From NCBI RefSeq assembly GCF_003478445.1, contig NZ_QUET01000007.1, positions 1 through 64,000 of the forward strand: DNA of 64,000 bases, written 5' to 3'. Both the position numbers and the translations under genes were made by a program. Below, piece by piece: positions 9,355 through 16,954 of this stretch. The DNA comes from Roseburia sp. AM59-24XD. Its GTDB lineage: Bacteria > Bacillota > Clostridia > Lachnospirales > Lachnospiraceae. A model generated the notes under the pieces. It worked only from the letters and a program-made list of their open reading frames with translations. It ran no database searches and had not been told where the DNA came from. Every line of letters starts with the position of its first letter. The first letter of the stretch is position 1.

Positions 9355-9644
9355 ATCTCCGCAAGCACCCCCTTTATTTCCTCTATGTCCTCTTGGTAGA
9401 CGCTGCCTGTCGCATTGACACGCTTTGCAATCTGATTGATGTTGACCCCGATTTTCTGTATCTCTGCTGTCATGGCTTTTATGTCGCTATGGTCTGTCTG
9501 AATGATATACCCGTCAATGGCAATCTTGCGAAGATACGCCGCCATGTTCCGGGTGGGGACGAGCTTCATTTTCTGTTCAATCAATGCCCTTTCTTCCTCT
9601 GTTACATAGAATTTGATTTGTATTTTTCTTTTGCGTCCGTTCAT
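9315..9644 (-). CDS. mobC: MobC-like relaxosome accessory protein
   Basis: A 109-residue basic protein of the plasmid mobilisation relaxosome family, which binds near oriT and helps the relaxase nick. It starts with a basic segment (MNGRKRKIQIKFYVTEEE) typical of a ribbon-helix-helix fold, followed by NMAAYLRKIAIDGYI and a C-terminal helical region. ATG 9644 has AAAGGAG at good distance; the longer reading frame upstream has no ribosome site. Its end overlaps the relaxase start, as usual for mobC-relaxase pairs. Its leader carries the duplicated element. Confidence 0.85.
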   Translation of the reverse strand: MNGRKRKIQIKFYVTEEERALIEQKMKLVPTRNMAAYLRKIAIDGYIIQTDHSDIKAMTAEIQKIGVNINQIAKRVNATGSVYQEDIEEIKGVLAEIWRLQRLSLLKAR

Positions 9645-9770
9645 GCAATCGCTCCTTTCCATTCCGAGGGTTTGGGACACTTCCCAACAAGCAATTTTCA
9701 ACCGACACACCGCAGGACGGGAGGGCGAAAATACGGAAAAGGGTACTCTTTTCCTATGCTTGCTAAGAAA
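9645..9770 (-). promoter_or_regulatory. mobC leader with inverted copy of the 2268-2391 element; possible oriT region
   Basis: On the minus strand this spacer repeats 34 bases of the antirestriction leader (9734-9767 against 2268-2301), including the GGAAAAG...CTTTTCC dyad, and the TTGGGA...TCCCAA hairpin (about 9670-9690, with a slightly larger loop). Relaxase origins of this class usually lie just upstream of mobC, and TCCTGC occurs between the two dyads, so an oriT here is plausible. That is inference. Confidence 0.5.
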
Positions 9771-9888
9771 GTTTTTTCCTCACTTACCACTACAACGAAA
9801 CTTCCAGTATGCCAAAAAAAGTGCAAAAGAAAAACGCCGCAATCCTGCGACGCTTCAATCACTTTATGCAGACAAAAACGAGGGAACT

Positions 9889-10248
9889 TTATTCCCCCGT
9901 CCTGTCGTTGTTGGCTTCCTCTATGCCTTTTGCAGTAGCAGACATGATTTTTAAGTCCGTTTCGCTCATAGTGTCAAGCATGGTATCGAGCTGACGGCGG
10001 CGTGTGGACTTCTCCTGTTCCCGTTCCGGGAAAAAGAACTGGTCTACTGATACGTCAAGCAGGGTTACAAGCTCATACAAAATCTGTAAACTTGGGTGCT
10101 GCCCGCTGTTCTCAATGGACGCGATATATCGGGGCGCAATATTCAGCGTGTCGGCTAACTGATTGCGTGATATTCCCTTTGCTTTTCTTGCTGCTTTAAT
10201 GGCTTGTCCGAAAGCCTTAAAATCAAATTTCTCTTTACTCTGCTTCAT
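9889..10248 (-). CDS. XRE-family helix-turn-helix transcriptional regulator
   Basis: 119 residues. The N-terminal half is an HTH_3 domain (FGQAIKAARKAKGISRNQL, then YIASIENSGQHPSLQILYEL), and the C-terminal half is a short charged helical tail. Such regulators control transfer or cargo genes in Tn1549-like elements. ATG 10248 is chosen over 10254 because GGGTG is too close to the latter. It is divergent from the response regulator gene, so it may control that promoter; this is inferred from position. Confidence 0.85.
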   Translation of the reverse strand: MKQSKEKFDFKAFGQAIKAARKAKGISRNQLADTLNIAPRYIASIENSGQHPSLQILYELVTLLDVSVDQFFFPEREQEKSTRRRQLDTMLDTMSETDLKIMSATAKGIEEANNDRTGE

Positions 10249-10352
10249 AATCATTTCACCCAGTTACATTTTACCGTTCACCTTTCTTTCAAGATATGAG
10301 TACACATATCATAGTATTGATAGTAATAGAGCATAAAACATGCAGAGTAAGG

Positions 10353-10381
10353 TTGCTATCACTCATACTGCCATATATAAT
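10353..10381 (+). promoter_or_regulatory. Sigma-A promoter for the two-component operon
   Basis: TTGCTA at 10353-10358 and a perfect TATAAT at 10376-10381 are 17 bases apart, about 90 bases before the response regulator start. Confidence 0.65.
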
Positions 10382-10471
10382 ATCTAATGACATCGAAAAT
10401 TAAAGAAATTGATTAGAAATAGATTTTTGTTTGATAATCTTAAATCAGATATTTACAAGGGAGGTATATTT

Positions 10472-11146
10472 ATGGCGCAGAGTATTTTAATTGTAGACGA
10501 TGAAAAAGAAATTGTATCAATGCTGTATTACTATTTCAGCAAACTTGGATATACGGTATATACTGCAACAGCAGGAAATGCTGCATTAAAAGAAGTAGAA
10601 AAAAAACCTGACATTATTTTGTTAGACGTTAATATGCCAGATATTGATGGATTTACTGTTTGTGAAAGAATACGGGATTATGTTTCATGCCCTATAATTT
10701 TTTTAACAGCACGCATTGAAGATAGTGATAAAATAAAAGGATTTTCTATTGGCGCAGACGACTATGTAATAAAACCATTTTCTGTTGATGAATTAGAAGC
10801 TCGCATTGCAGCACATCTTCGCAGAGAAAAAAGACACAATACATCTTTAAAGGTGCAATTTGATGAAGATATGGTTATAGATTATTCCTCACGTATTGTG
10901 TTTTATCATAATAAGGATATGGCTTTTACCAAAAAAGAATTTGATATAATATCTTTCCTTTCGCAAAACAAAGGAATTGTTTTTGACCGGGAAACTATTT
11001 ATGAAAAAGTTTGGGGATTAGACGGCATTGGTGATAATACAGTTGTTACAGAACATATCAGACGTATTAGGGCAAAATTTTTATCTTTAGGCGATAGACC
11101 TTACATTGAAACTGTTTGGGGGTGCGGATATAAATGGAAAAATTAA
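10472..11146 (+). CDS. OmpR-family response regulator (ICE cargo)
   Basis: 224 residues. The receiver domain has the acidic pocket (VDDEKE), the phospho-acceptor Asp near residue 52 (LLDVNMPDIDGF) and the conserved Lys (VIKPF). The C-terminal winged helix (FTKKEFDIISFL, VVTEHIRRIR, YIETVWGCGYKW) binds DNA. I start at 10472 with GGGAGG upstream; the extension to 10409 lacks a ribosome site. It overlaps the kinase gene by 13 bases. Low GC compared with the ICE backbone points to a separate origin. Targets are unknown; no vancomycin-resistance or ABC transporter genes accompany it. Confidence 0.9.
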   Translation: MAQSILIVDDEKEIVSMLYYYFSKLGYTVYTATAGNAALKEVEKKPDIILLDVNMPDIDGFTVCERIRDYVSCPIIFLTARIEDSDKIKGFSIGADDYVIKPFSVDELEARIAAHLRREKRHNTSLKVQFDEDMVIDYSSRIVFYHNKDMAFTKKEFDIISFLSQNKGIVFDRETIYEKVWGLDGIGDNTVVTEHIRRIRAKFLSLGDRPYIETVWGCGYKWKN

Positions 11147-12453
11147 AGAGAAGCAGATTGTTCAATCGGTTAAATAGCATGAGTATTAGAATGTCCTTTG
11201 TTCTTTATGCTTTGTTTTCGTTGTTGATTGGAATAATTATTTGTATATTTTTAATTTCAATGGTTGACAGATACAGAATAAATTTAAACTATAAGTATGA
11301 AAATATGTCAACAAGGTATGATATACCGGAAAATGGCTCATTTACCGCCACTTATAGTAATGACCAAACAAAATATACAATATTTGACACGAAAGGAAAC
11401 GAGATATGCAAGTTCAATGTTGATTATCAAAAAGAACGCCCAGTACACGAATATGTCTATCCGAACCATGTTTCATATATCGAAGTTTTACCTAATTTTA
11501 CAAGCCGGGATAGGCTTATTGACAGTGCTTTAGGTTCATTAAATATTGCAATTATTCCTATCGTATTATCTATTAGTATGATATGTTGTGTAACATTTTT
11601 TATAAAAAAATTATCAAAACCCATTAAGCTATTAACTAATGCGTATCATAAAATTGAAGCAAATGACTTGGATTTTGCGTTATCATATCCCTTGAATGAT
11701 GAAATGGGAAAACTTTGTTGTGCTTTTGAAAAAATGAAAGATTGTTTAGCAAAAAACAACGAAATAATGTTACGGCAATTTGCTGAACAACGACGTTTAA
11801 ATGCTGCCTTTTCACATGATTTACGCACTCCTTTAACCTTACTAAAAGGTCATGCTTCTACGTTGCTTTCCTTTATCCCAAAAGGCTTAGTATCACAGGA
11901 AGAAATAATGGAAGAAATATCTGTTATGTCAAAAAATGTTGTGCGGCTTGAAAAATATGTAAATGCCATGACAAACTTATATAGATTGGAAGAAATTGAA
12001 ATGCCACGCCAGTATATTCAATTCCATTCACTAATAAACAGCTTGAATGAAACAGCAGAAGCCCTTTGTTGTGACAAACGCTTTACGATCACATCAAAAA
12101 ATGATGATATAGCCTTGTTTATTAACTTAGATACGGTCATGCAGATATATGAAAATTTACTTTCCAATAGTATCAGATATGCAAAAAATAATATTACTAT
12201 CGGAATAGAAATACAAAATAATGATTTAGTTATATCTGTTTCGGACGATGGTTGTGGTTTTAAAATTAGCGATATCGAAAAAGCAACTTTGCCATTTTAT
12301 AAATCATCAAAAGAAATATCTACTGAACATTTAGGATTGGGTCTGAATATTTGTAAGATTTTAAGTGAAAGGCATGGTGGAAATATTCAAATTTCCAATA
12401 ACGAAACAGGTGGAGCTTGTGTTACCGTAAGAATAAATTATAGTGAAAGTTGA
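11134..12453 (+). CDS. Membrane sensor histidine kinase (ICE cargo)
   Basis: 439 residues. TM1 is about residues 20-42, an extracellular sensor loop of about 90 residues follows, then TM2 about 136-156 and a HAMP-like linker. The H-box is AAFSHDLRTPLTLLKGH with the phosphorylated His near residue 228. The ATPase part shows the N-box (YENLLSNSIRYAKNN), a G1 box (VSDDGCGF) and a G2 box (LGLGLNICK). All catalytic motifs are intact. It overlaps the preceding response regulator and is followed by a lipoprotein gene, suggesting a three-gene envelope-sensing unit. The signal sensed is unknown. Confidence 0.9.
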   Translation: MEKLKRSRLFNRLNSMSIRMSFVLYALFSLLIGIIICIFLISMVDRYRINLNYKYENMSTRYDIPENGSFTATYSNDQTKYTIFDTKGNEICKFNVDYQKERPVHEYVYPNHVSYIEVLPNFTSRDRLIDSALGSLNIAIIPIVLSISMICCVTFFIKKLSKPIKLLTNAYHKIEANDLDFALSYPLNDEMGKLCCAFEKMKDCLAKNNEIMLRQFAEQRRLNAAFSHDLRTPLTLLKGHASTLLSFIPKGLVSQEEIMEEISVMSKNVVRLEKYVNAMTNLYRLEEIEMPRQYIQFHSLINSLNETAEALCCDKRFTITSKNDDIALFINLDTVMQIYENLLSNSIRYAKNNITIGIEIQNNDLVISVSDDGCGFKISDIEKATLPFYKSSKEISTEHLGLGLNICKILSERHGGNIQISNNETGGACVTVRINYSES

Positions 12454-12509
12454 TTGAAAATAGATATTTAGTTGCTAAGATATACTCAAAAGAAAGGAGA
12501 TAAGGACAA

Positions 12510-13025
12510 ATGAAAAAAATAATATGTATGTTTATTATGTTATCATTATTGGTGTGTATTGTTGGGTGCAGTCAAGCAGAGGATAGTGGTAATCAATTAG
12601 TGCAGGATTATTCCGAAGAATATGAGGTTTCTCCTTATGGAAATGAAGAAGAACTTGACACTTTGAAAGATTTAAAGATTTCATTGAGTACAGAAAATGA
12701 TTTAGATTTGAAACAGCTTTCTTTTCTAATCGAAAATACTTCTGATAAGGAATACCGATATTCACCAGAATATTTTGAAATAGAAGCCGAACAATCCGGT
12801 ACTTGGTATCAGCTAAAACAGCTTAATGACCCCTCAAAGAATAATGAAACAGATTGTATTATTAAGCCCGATGAACAGTTACCATTAAAAATAGATGTCA
12901 AAAGTTTTTATGGAGAGCTGCCCGCTGGACACTATCGCTTGATTAAACAATTTGCTTTCTTTGAGCATGAGAGAGATTGGGATTACGACACATACAATTT
13001 ATCTTGTGAATTTACAATCAAATAA
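12510..13025 (+). CDS. Lipoprotein with C-terminal Ig-like (Big_14-type) domain
   Basis: 171 residues. A type II signal peptide (MKKIICMFIMLSLLVCIVGC) ends in lipobox VGCS. After an acidic linker, residues about 60-170 have the pattern of a bacterial Ig-like domain of the Big_14 type (SFLIENTSDKEYRY, then LPAGHYRLIKQF). It is probably an outer-surface lipoprotein acting with the preceding kinase, either as sensor accessory or as target. AAAGGAG is upstream. AT-rich like its two partners, and followed by a strong terminator. Family match is from memory; the signal peptide and lipobox are seen. Confidence 0.75.
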   Translation: MKKIICMFIMLSLLVCIVGCSQAEDSGNQLVQDYSEEYEVSPYGNEEELDTLKDLKISLSTENDLDLKQLSFLIENTSDKEYRYSPEYFEIEAEQSGTWYQLKQLNDPSKNNETDCIIKPDEQLPLKIDVKSFYGELPAGHYRLIKQFAFFEHERDWDYDTYNLSCEFTIK

Positions 13026-13094
13026 GAAATATCTACTCCATAAGCAGGAAACAAAAAAAACCGCTTATGAAGTAGAAAGTACTCATGCCTCTAT

Positions 13095-13139
13095 AACGGC
13101 GGTTTTGAAATAACAATCAAAGCCGCCGTTTTCCTTTTT
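13095..13139 (+). terminator. Terminator after the two-component/lipoprotein operon
   Basis: A 14-bp stem (AACGGCGGTTTTGA with TCAAAGCCGCCGTT, one wobble pair), an 8-base loop and a T-rich tail TTCCTTTTT. The following 13140-13485 holds a small ORF at 13214 and otherwise no recognised feature. Confidence 0.85.
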
Positions 13140-13213
13140 AAAAAATGGATTTGCGGGGGGTGTGTTGAAGTCGCCCTTTTCTAAGGACACGGCGGTATCC
13201 GGGAGGTATTGTC

Positions 13214-13294
13214 ATGTCCTTTTTTCTATACCTAATGGGTTACTATCAAAAAAAGCCATTATCCACCGACGGGGTATTCCGGCTATGTAGATGA
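13214..13294 (+). CDS. Candidate small protein (26 residues) upstream of the ICE sigma factor
   Basis: The reading frame MSFFLYLMGYYQKKPLSTDG... is short but preceded by GGGAGG at a good distance. The hydrophobic first half and basic middle could be a membrane-associated microprotein. I do not know a family. It is too short for statistics, so support rests on the ribosome site and on its place between a terminator and the sigma factor gene. Confidence 0.35.
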   Translation: MSFFLYLMGYYQKKPLSTDGVFRLCR

Positions 13295-13485
13295 ACTATC
13301 AAATCAATTAAATACTGCTGTTATTTCCTATGCGTCTGTCTGCATTTTGCAGGCAGGCGCATTTCGCATTTTACAGAAGATTTTTCAAAAACTTTGCCCT
13401 CTTTTTGGCAAAGCAAAAAGTCGCCTGTATTATCCCGCGAAAAGGGGAGGTACTACCGCCTTTCGGCAGAAAGGAGGTGAACACC

Positions 13486-13926
13486 ATGACACCTAATCGC
13501 AGGAAATTTGAAAAGCAATGTACGTTTCAAAAGTTCTGTAAATCAGTGCTGCACAATGAAGCGTGCAACGCCCATGAAGAAATTCGTCGGCGCAGAGTTC
13601 GGGAAGTTACTTTTTCCGACCTTGCCTTGTATGAGGAACGGCAGCTTTATACCGTCGATAAGTATTTTCAAGACGAAGAAGCAGAGCCGTCTTATCAAAT
13701 GGCAGGAAAAGAAATAACCCCAAAACTGCTGCTTGAAGCTATCCGGGCTTTACCCGAAGAACGGCGCAAAATTGTACTGATGTATTACTTTGAGGGATTG
13801 ACTGATGTAGAAATCGGAAAGCAGCTCAATATCTCAAGAAGTACGGTACAGTATCGCCGGACAAGCTCCTTTGAGCAGTTAAAAAAATATTTGGAGGAAA
13901 ACGCTGATGAATGGATTGAATGGTAA
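13486..13926 (+). CDS. Sigma-70 family RNA polymerase sigma factor of the ICE
   Basis: 146 residues. The C-terminal half is a clear sigma region 4 helix-turn-helix (EAIRALPEERRKIVLMYYFE, DVEIGKQLNISRSTVQYRR). The N-terminal part is short, with no full region 2, as in the sigma-like regulators of Tn916/Tn1549 elements (orf7-type). It likely activates excision or transfer genes, by family. Start ATG 13486 has AAAGGAGG; the longer frame back to 13330 has no such site. It overlaps the next gene by 20 bases. Confidence 0.85.
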   Translation: MTPNRRKFEKQCTFQKFCKSVLHNEACNAHEEIRRRRVREVTFSDLALYEERQLYTVDKYFQDEEAEPSYQMAGKEITPKLLLEAIRALPEERRKIVLMYYFEGLTDVEIGKQLNISRSTVQYRRTSSFEQLKKYLEENADEWIEW

Positions 13927-14164
13927 ACCGACCGAGTACCCGGAAAATGCCCTTGTTCCCTATCCCGTTATTTTGGCGGCGAGCAAAGGCGACCCGGATG
14001 CAATGAAGATTGTATTGCAGCATTTCAGCGGCTACATAGCAAGTCTTTCCATGCGGAAGCTCTATGATGAGCGAGGAAATGTTTATTTTGGAGTAGACAA
14101 AGAAATACGCGAAAGGCTGCAAGCAAAACTGATGAGGGCAATCCTCACATTTAGGGCTGAATAA
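13907..14164 (+). CDS. HTH-domain conjugative transposon regulator (orf8-like)
   Basis: 85 residues with the pattern of the helix-turn-helix family found beside the ICE sigma factor (PYPVILAASKGDPDAMKIVL, then a C-terminal helical part). It overlaps the sigma gene by 20 bases with GGAGG upstream, so the two are made together and probably act together in controlling excision. The role is inferred from the Tn916 orf7/orf8 pair. Confidence 0.75.
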   Translation: MNGLNGKPTEYPENALVPYPVILAASKGDPDAMKIVLQHFSGYIASLSMRKLYDERGNVYFGVDKEIRERLQAKLMRAILTFRAE

Positions 14165-14319
14165 AGCAACGCGGTATTGGAACGCTTCCCCCTTTTCCGT
14201 TCCATATCGCAGAACAGCCCTCTGCTCTTTGACAAAGAAAGCGGCGCAATAGAACGGCGACGCAGCATAGGACAAATCAGATACATTCGATATATGGGGA
14301 GCCGTTGGGCTGATACGCC

Positions 14320-14433
14320 ATGACTGAAAGGAGGGACAAAACGAGCGAGAACTATCAGCGTTCCATAGCAGACTTAGCAACTCTGTCGCCACAATCCATA
14401 TATCGGTATAATGATACTCCTTTACCGCCGTAG
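14320..14433 (+). CDS. Candidate small protein (37 residues) between regulator and xis
   Basis: The frame starts MTERRDKTSENYQRSIADLA and ends YRYNDTPLPP. Composition looks like a real protein, and a similar short peptide in this position of related elements is something I recall without certainty. The ribosome site is weak. The rest of the gene-poor stretch 14165-14579 holds a small hairpin at 14177-14201 and no other feature I can support. Confidence 0.4.
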   Translation: MTERRDKTSENYQRSIADLATLSPQSIYRYNDTPLPP

Positions 14434-14579
14434 TCCGAGCGTTAAAAGCGTCGCAGACAACGGGTAGAGCTGCATGAGAACCATGCGGAAGTGAAATTCT
14501 TGTGAGGTTTGCTAAAACCGTCTGATGAGCCTTTATAATTTTACAATAGTTTTATAGTTCAAGAAAGGGGAGAGAATAA

Positions 14580-14786
14580 ATGAATAATGAAACACAGGTA
14601 CAGATACAAAATAAGTTTTGTTTAACGATTGATGAAGCAGTAATTTATTTTAATATTGGAGAAAAGAAATTAAGAAAACTTGTTGCAGATAATTTGGACT
14701 CCGGTTTTATTATTCAAAATGGAGTGAAGTTTCTTATCAAAAGGAAACGATTTGAAGATTTTCTGAATGACCTGACAGCAATTTAA
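14580..14786 (+). CDS. xis: Excisionase (Tn916 Xis family)
   Basis: 68 residues, a small winged-helix protein that directs integrase toward excision. The motif order LTIDEAVIYFNIGEKKLRKL ... KFLIKRKRFEDFLN is that of the Tn916 excisionase. GAAAGGGGAG is upstream. It lies directly before the integrase gene, in the usual xis-int arrangement at the right end of the element. Confidence 0.85.
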   Translation: MNNETQVQIQNKFCLTIDEAVIYFNIGEKKLRKLVADNLDSGFIIQNGVKFLIKRKRFEDFLNDLTAI

Positions 14787-14883
14787 CAAATATACGATAA
14801 TCAGTAGCCATATCGGATAGGCTATATAGTCGTTTCCGCTTTGAGTGCTGCTTGATAAAAGGATAGAAAAAGGGCTTTGCTTA

Positions 14884-14892
14884 TGATATAAT
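14884..14892 (+). promoter_or_regulatory. Extended -10 promoter for int
   Basis: TGATATAAT fits an extended -10 box (TG, one base, TATAAT) about 45 bases before the integrase start. No good -35 is seen at 17 bases. Confidence 0.5.
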
Positions 14893-14938
14893 TTAATATA
14901 TCGTGGCGAGGCTCTTTTTGTACGAAAGGAGCATAGAC

Positions 14939-16138
14939 ATGAGCGGAAAAAGACGAGATAGCAAAAATCGTATTCTTCGCAATGGAGAGAGCCAACGCCG
15001 GGACGGACGATATGCGTTCAAATATATTGATACAACAGGTAAACCGCAGTTTGTTTATAGTTGGAAATTAGAAAAGACCGATAAGACACCGCAAGGAAAA
15101 CGCGACGACCTTTCATTAAGAGAAAAAGAAAAGCAGATAATGAAAGCGATTGATGATGAAATTGTCCCGCGCGGTGGAGAGATGACCGTTTTAGAATTGG
15201 TAAAGAAATATCTTTTACAAAAAACGGGAGTACGACATAACACCGAAGCAAATTATAATTTTGTTCTCAATATTATCAAGAAAGAGGACTTTGGTAAAAA
15301 GCGAATAGATAAAGTGAAGCTGTCCGACGCAAAGTGTTGGCTGATAAAGTTACAGCAGGACGGACGTGGATATAGTTCCATTCATTCTATCAGAGGTGTT
15401 GTAAGACCAGCTTTTCAAATGGCGGTAGATGATGATTTGATACGCAAAAATCCGTTTGAATTTCAGCTTGCTACGGTTGTTGTAAACGACAGCGTAACAA
15501 GAGAAGCAATTACAAGAAAGCAAGAACGGGCATTTCTTGAATTTGTGGCAAATGACAAGCACTTTTGCAGATATTATGAGGGAATTTTTCTTTTATTCAA
15601 AACAGGGCTTCGTATTTCAGAGTTTGTGGGATTGACATTATCAGATTTGGATATGCAGAATAGAAAAATCAGTGTCAATCATCAGCTACAAAGAAAAAGA
15701 AATATGGAATATGTAATTGAAGATACAAAGACTTCTTGTGGTACAAGAGAAATCCCTATGACAGATGAAGTTTATGAGTGCTTTCAACGTATTATTTCCA
15801 ATAGAAAGAAACCGAGGGTTGAACCTATTGTAGGAGGTAAATGCGGCTTCTTATATTTGGATAAAAATGATATGCCTATGGTAGCCTTGCATTGGGAGAA
15901 ATACTTTCAGCATATTTGCGAGAAGTATAATAGCATTTATAGAGTGCAAATGCCAAAGGTTACGCCACACGTTTGCAGACACACTTTTTGTTCTAATATG
16001 GCTAAAAGCGGCATGAACCCTAAAACTTTACAGTACCTCATGGGACATTCGGATATAAGCGTTACGTTAAACACCTATACACATATAGGCTATGACGACG
16101 CAAAAGAAGAACTGAAACGGGTAGTAAATGGGGAGTAG
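14939..16138 (+). CDS. int: Tyrosine recombinase / integrase (Tn916 family)
   Basis: 399 residues. It has an N-terminal arm-type DNA-binding domain (about 1-75), a SAM-like core-binding domain (about 80-180) and a catalytic domain with Arg in FKTGLRISEF, HxxR in TPHVCRHTF, and the nucleophile Tyr in LNTYTHIGY after LMGHSDISV. All catalytic residues are present. Start ATG 14939 follows GAAAGGAG; the in-frame upstream extension lacks one. It inserts and excises the element and sits at its right end. Lower GC than the transfer genes. Confidence 0.93.
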   Translation: MSGKRRDSKNRILRNGESQRRDGRYAFKYIDTTGKPQFVYSWKLEKTDKTPQGKRDDLSLREKEKQIMKAIDDEIVPRGGEMTVLELVKKYLLQKTGVRHNTEANYNFVLNIIKKEDFGKKRIDKVKLSDAKCWLIKLQQDGRGYSSIHSIRGVVRPAFQMAVDDDLIRKNPFEFQLATVVVNDSVTREAITRKQERAFLEFVANDKHFCRYYEGIFLLFKTGLRISEFVGLTLSDLDMQNRKISVNHQLQRKRNMEYVIEDTKTSCGTREIPMTDEVYECFQRIISNRKKPRVEPIVGGKCGFLYLDKNDMPMVALHWEKYFQHICEKYNSIYRVQMPKVTPHVCRHTFCSNMAKSGMNPKTLQYLMGHSDISVTLNTYTHIGYDDAKEELKRVVNGE

Positions 16139-16189
16139 TAAAATACGGAGTTAGCTTTTAATTTACTACTTTTTGTACTACTTTTGAGG
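16121..16189. repeat. Candidate integrase arm-binding repeats at the right end of the ICE
   Basis: AGTAGTAAA-like motifs occur in direct orientation at 16121-16128 and 16134-16143 and inverted at 16162-16174 and 16175-16185. Such clustered repeats inside the element end are what Tn916-type integrase arm sites look like. The recombination point itself lies further right, before or within the start of the phosphatase gene. Confidence 0.5.
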
Positions 16190-16301
16190 TAAAAGATGTG
16201 CTAATTTATGCTACGATATGCCACGAATGAGAGGAAACAGCAAGCGGAAGAAAATGCCGATATATCAAGGAAATACAGTAAATTCAAGGAGTTTTATATA
16301 G

Positions 16302-16766
16302 ATGATTAGAGTATTATTTATTTGCCACGGCAACATCTGCCGTTCCACCATGGCGCAGTTCGTTTTCCAGCACCTTGTCAACGAACAGCACCTCACCGAT
16401 CAGTTCCACATCGACTCCCGTGCCACCAGCACGGAGGAGATCGGCAACCAGCCACACCACGGTACTGTCCGCAAGCTGCGAGAGGTCGGCATTCCGGTGC
16501 TGCCGCACCGCGCCACGCAGATCACCTGGCAGGATTATCAGGAGGCAGACTATATTATCGGCATGGACGAATGGAATATGAAAAATCTCCATCGCATGCT
16601 GAAGGGCGACCCGGACGGCAAGGTGTACAAGTTGTTGGAGTTTGCGGGCAGTCATCGGGACATTGCGGATCCGTGGTACACCGGCAATTTTGATGCGACC
16701 TACGATGACGTGCTGGAGGGTTGTACGGCGTTCCTGAAGTATCTTAGGGAAAATAAAGAGATATAA
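16302..16766 (+). CDS. Low-molecular-weight protein-tyrosine phosphatase
   Basis: 154 residues with the P-loop CHGNICRS near the N-terminus and the general acid Asp in DPWYTGNFD, both intact; cytosolic dephosphorylation of phosphotyrosine. AAGGAG lies nine bases before ATG 16302. The first nine codons are AT-rich (MIRVLFICH), while the rest is GC-rich from codon 10 on, so the ICE end may supply the promoter, ribosome site and first codons. Next gene downstream is galK with its own promoter. Confidence 0.9.
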   Translation: MIRVLFICHGNICRSTMAQFVFQHLVNEQHLTDQFHIDSRATSTEEIGNQPHHGTVRKLREVGIPVLPHRATQITWQDYQEADYIIGMDEWNMKNLHRMLKGDPDGKVYKLLEFAGSHRDIADPWYTGNFDATYDDVLEGCTAFLKYLRENKEI

Positions 16767-16816
16767 TATGATATTGGGGGCAAAAGGCATCCACCCTCCC
16801 GATCCCATCCTCCTTC

Positions 16817-16845
16817 TTGTTTTCCAAACGTGAATAGTATATAAT
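16817..16845 (+). promoter_or_regulatory. Sigma-A promoter for galK
   Basis: TTGTTT at 16817-16822 and a perfect TATAAT at 16840-16845 with a 17-base spacer, about 110 bases before the start codon. Confidence 0.65.
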
Positions 16846-16954
16846 ATACTTTATATAATGATGCACGGCAATGATATCAATGGATCGATCCGGAGCATCA
16901 GATAGAGGGGCGATATTTTCGAGCCTTTCATAGAACACGACGGAGGGACAGACC

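Noticed and set aside
10472..12453. VanR/VanS vancomycin-resistance regulators
   Set aside because: No vanH, vanB/A or vanX gene follows; only a lipoprotein gene and a terminator.
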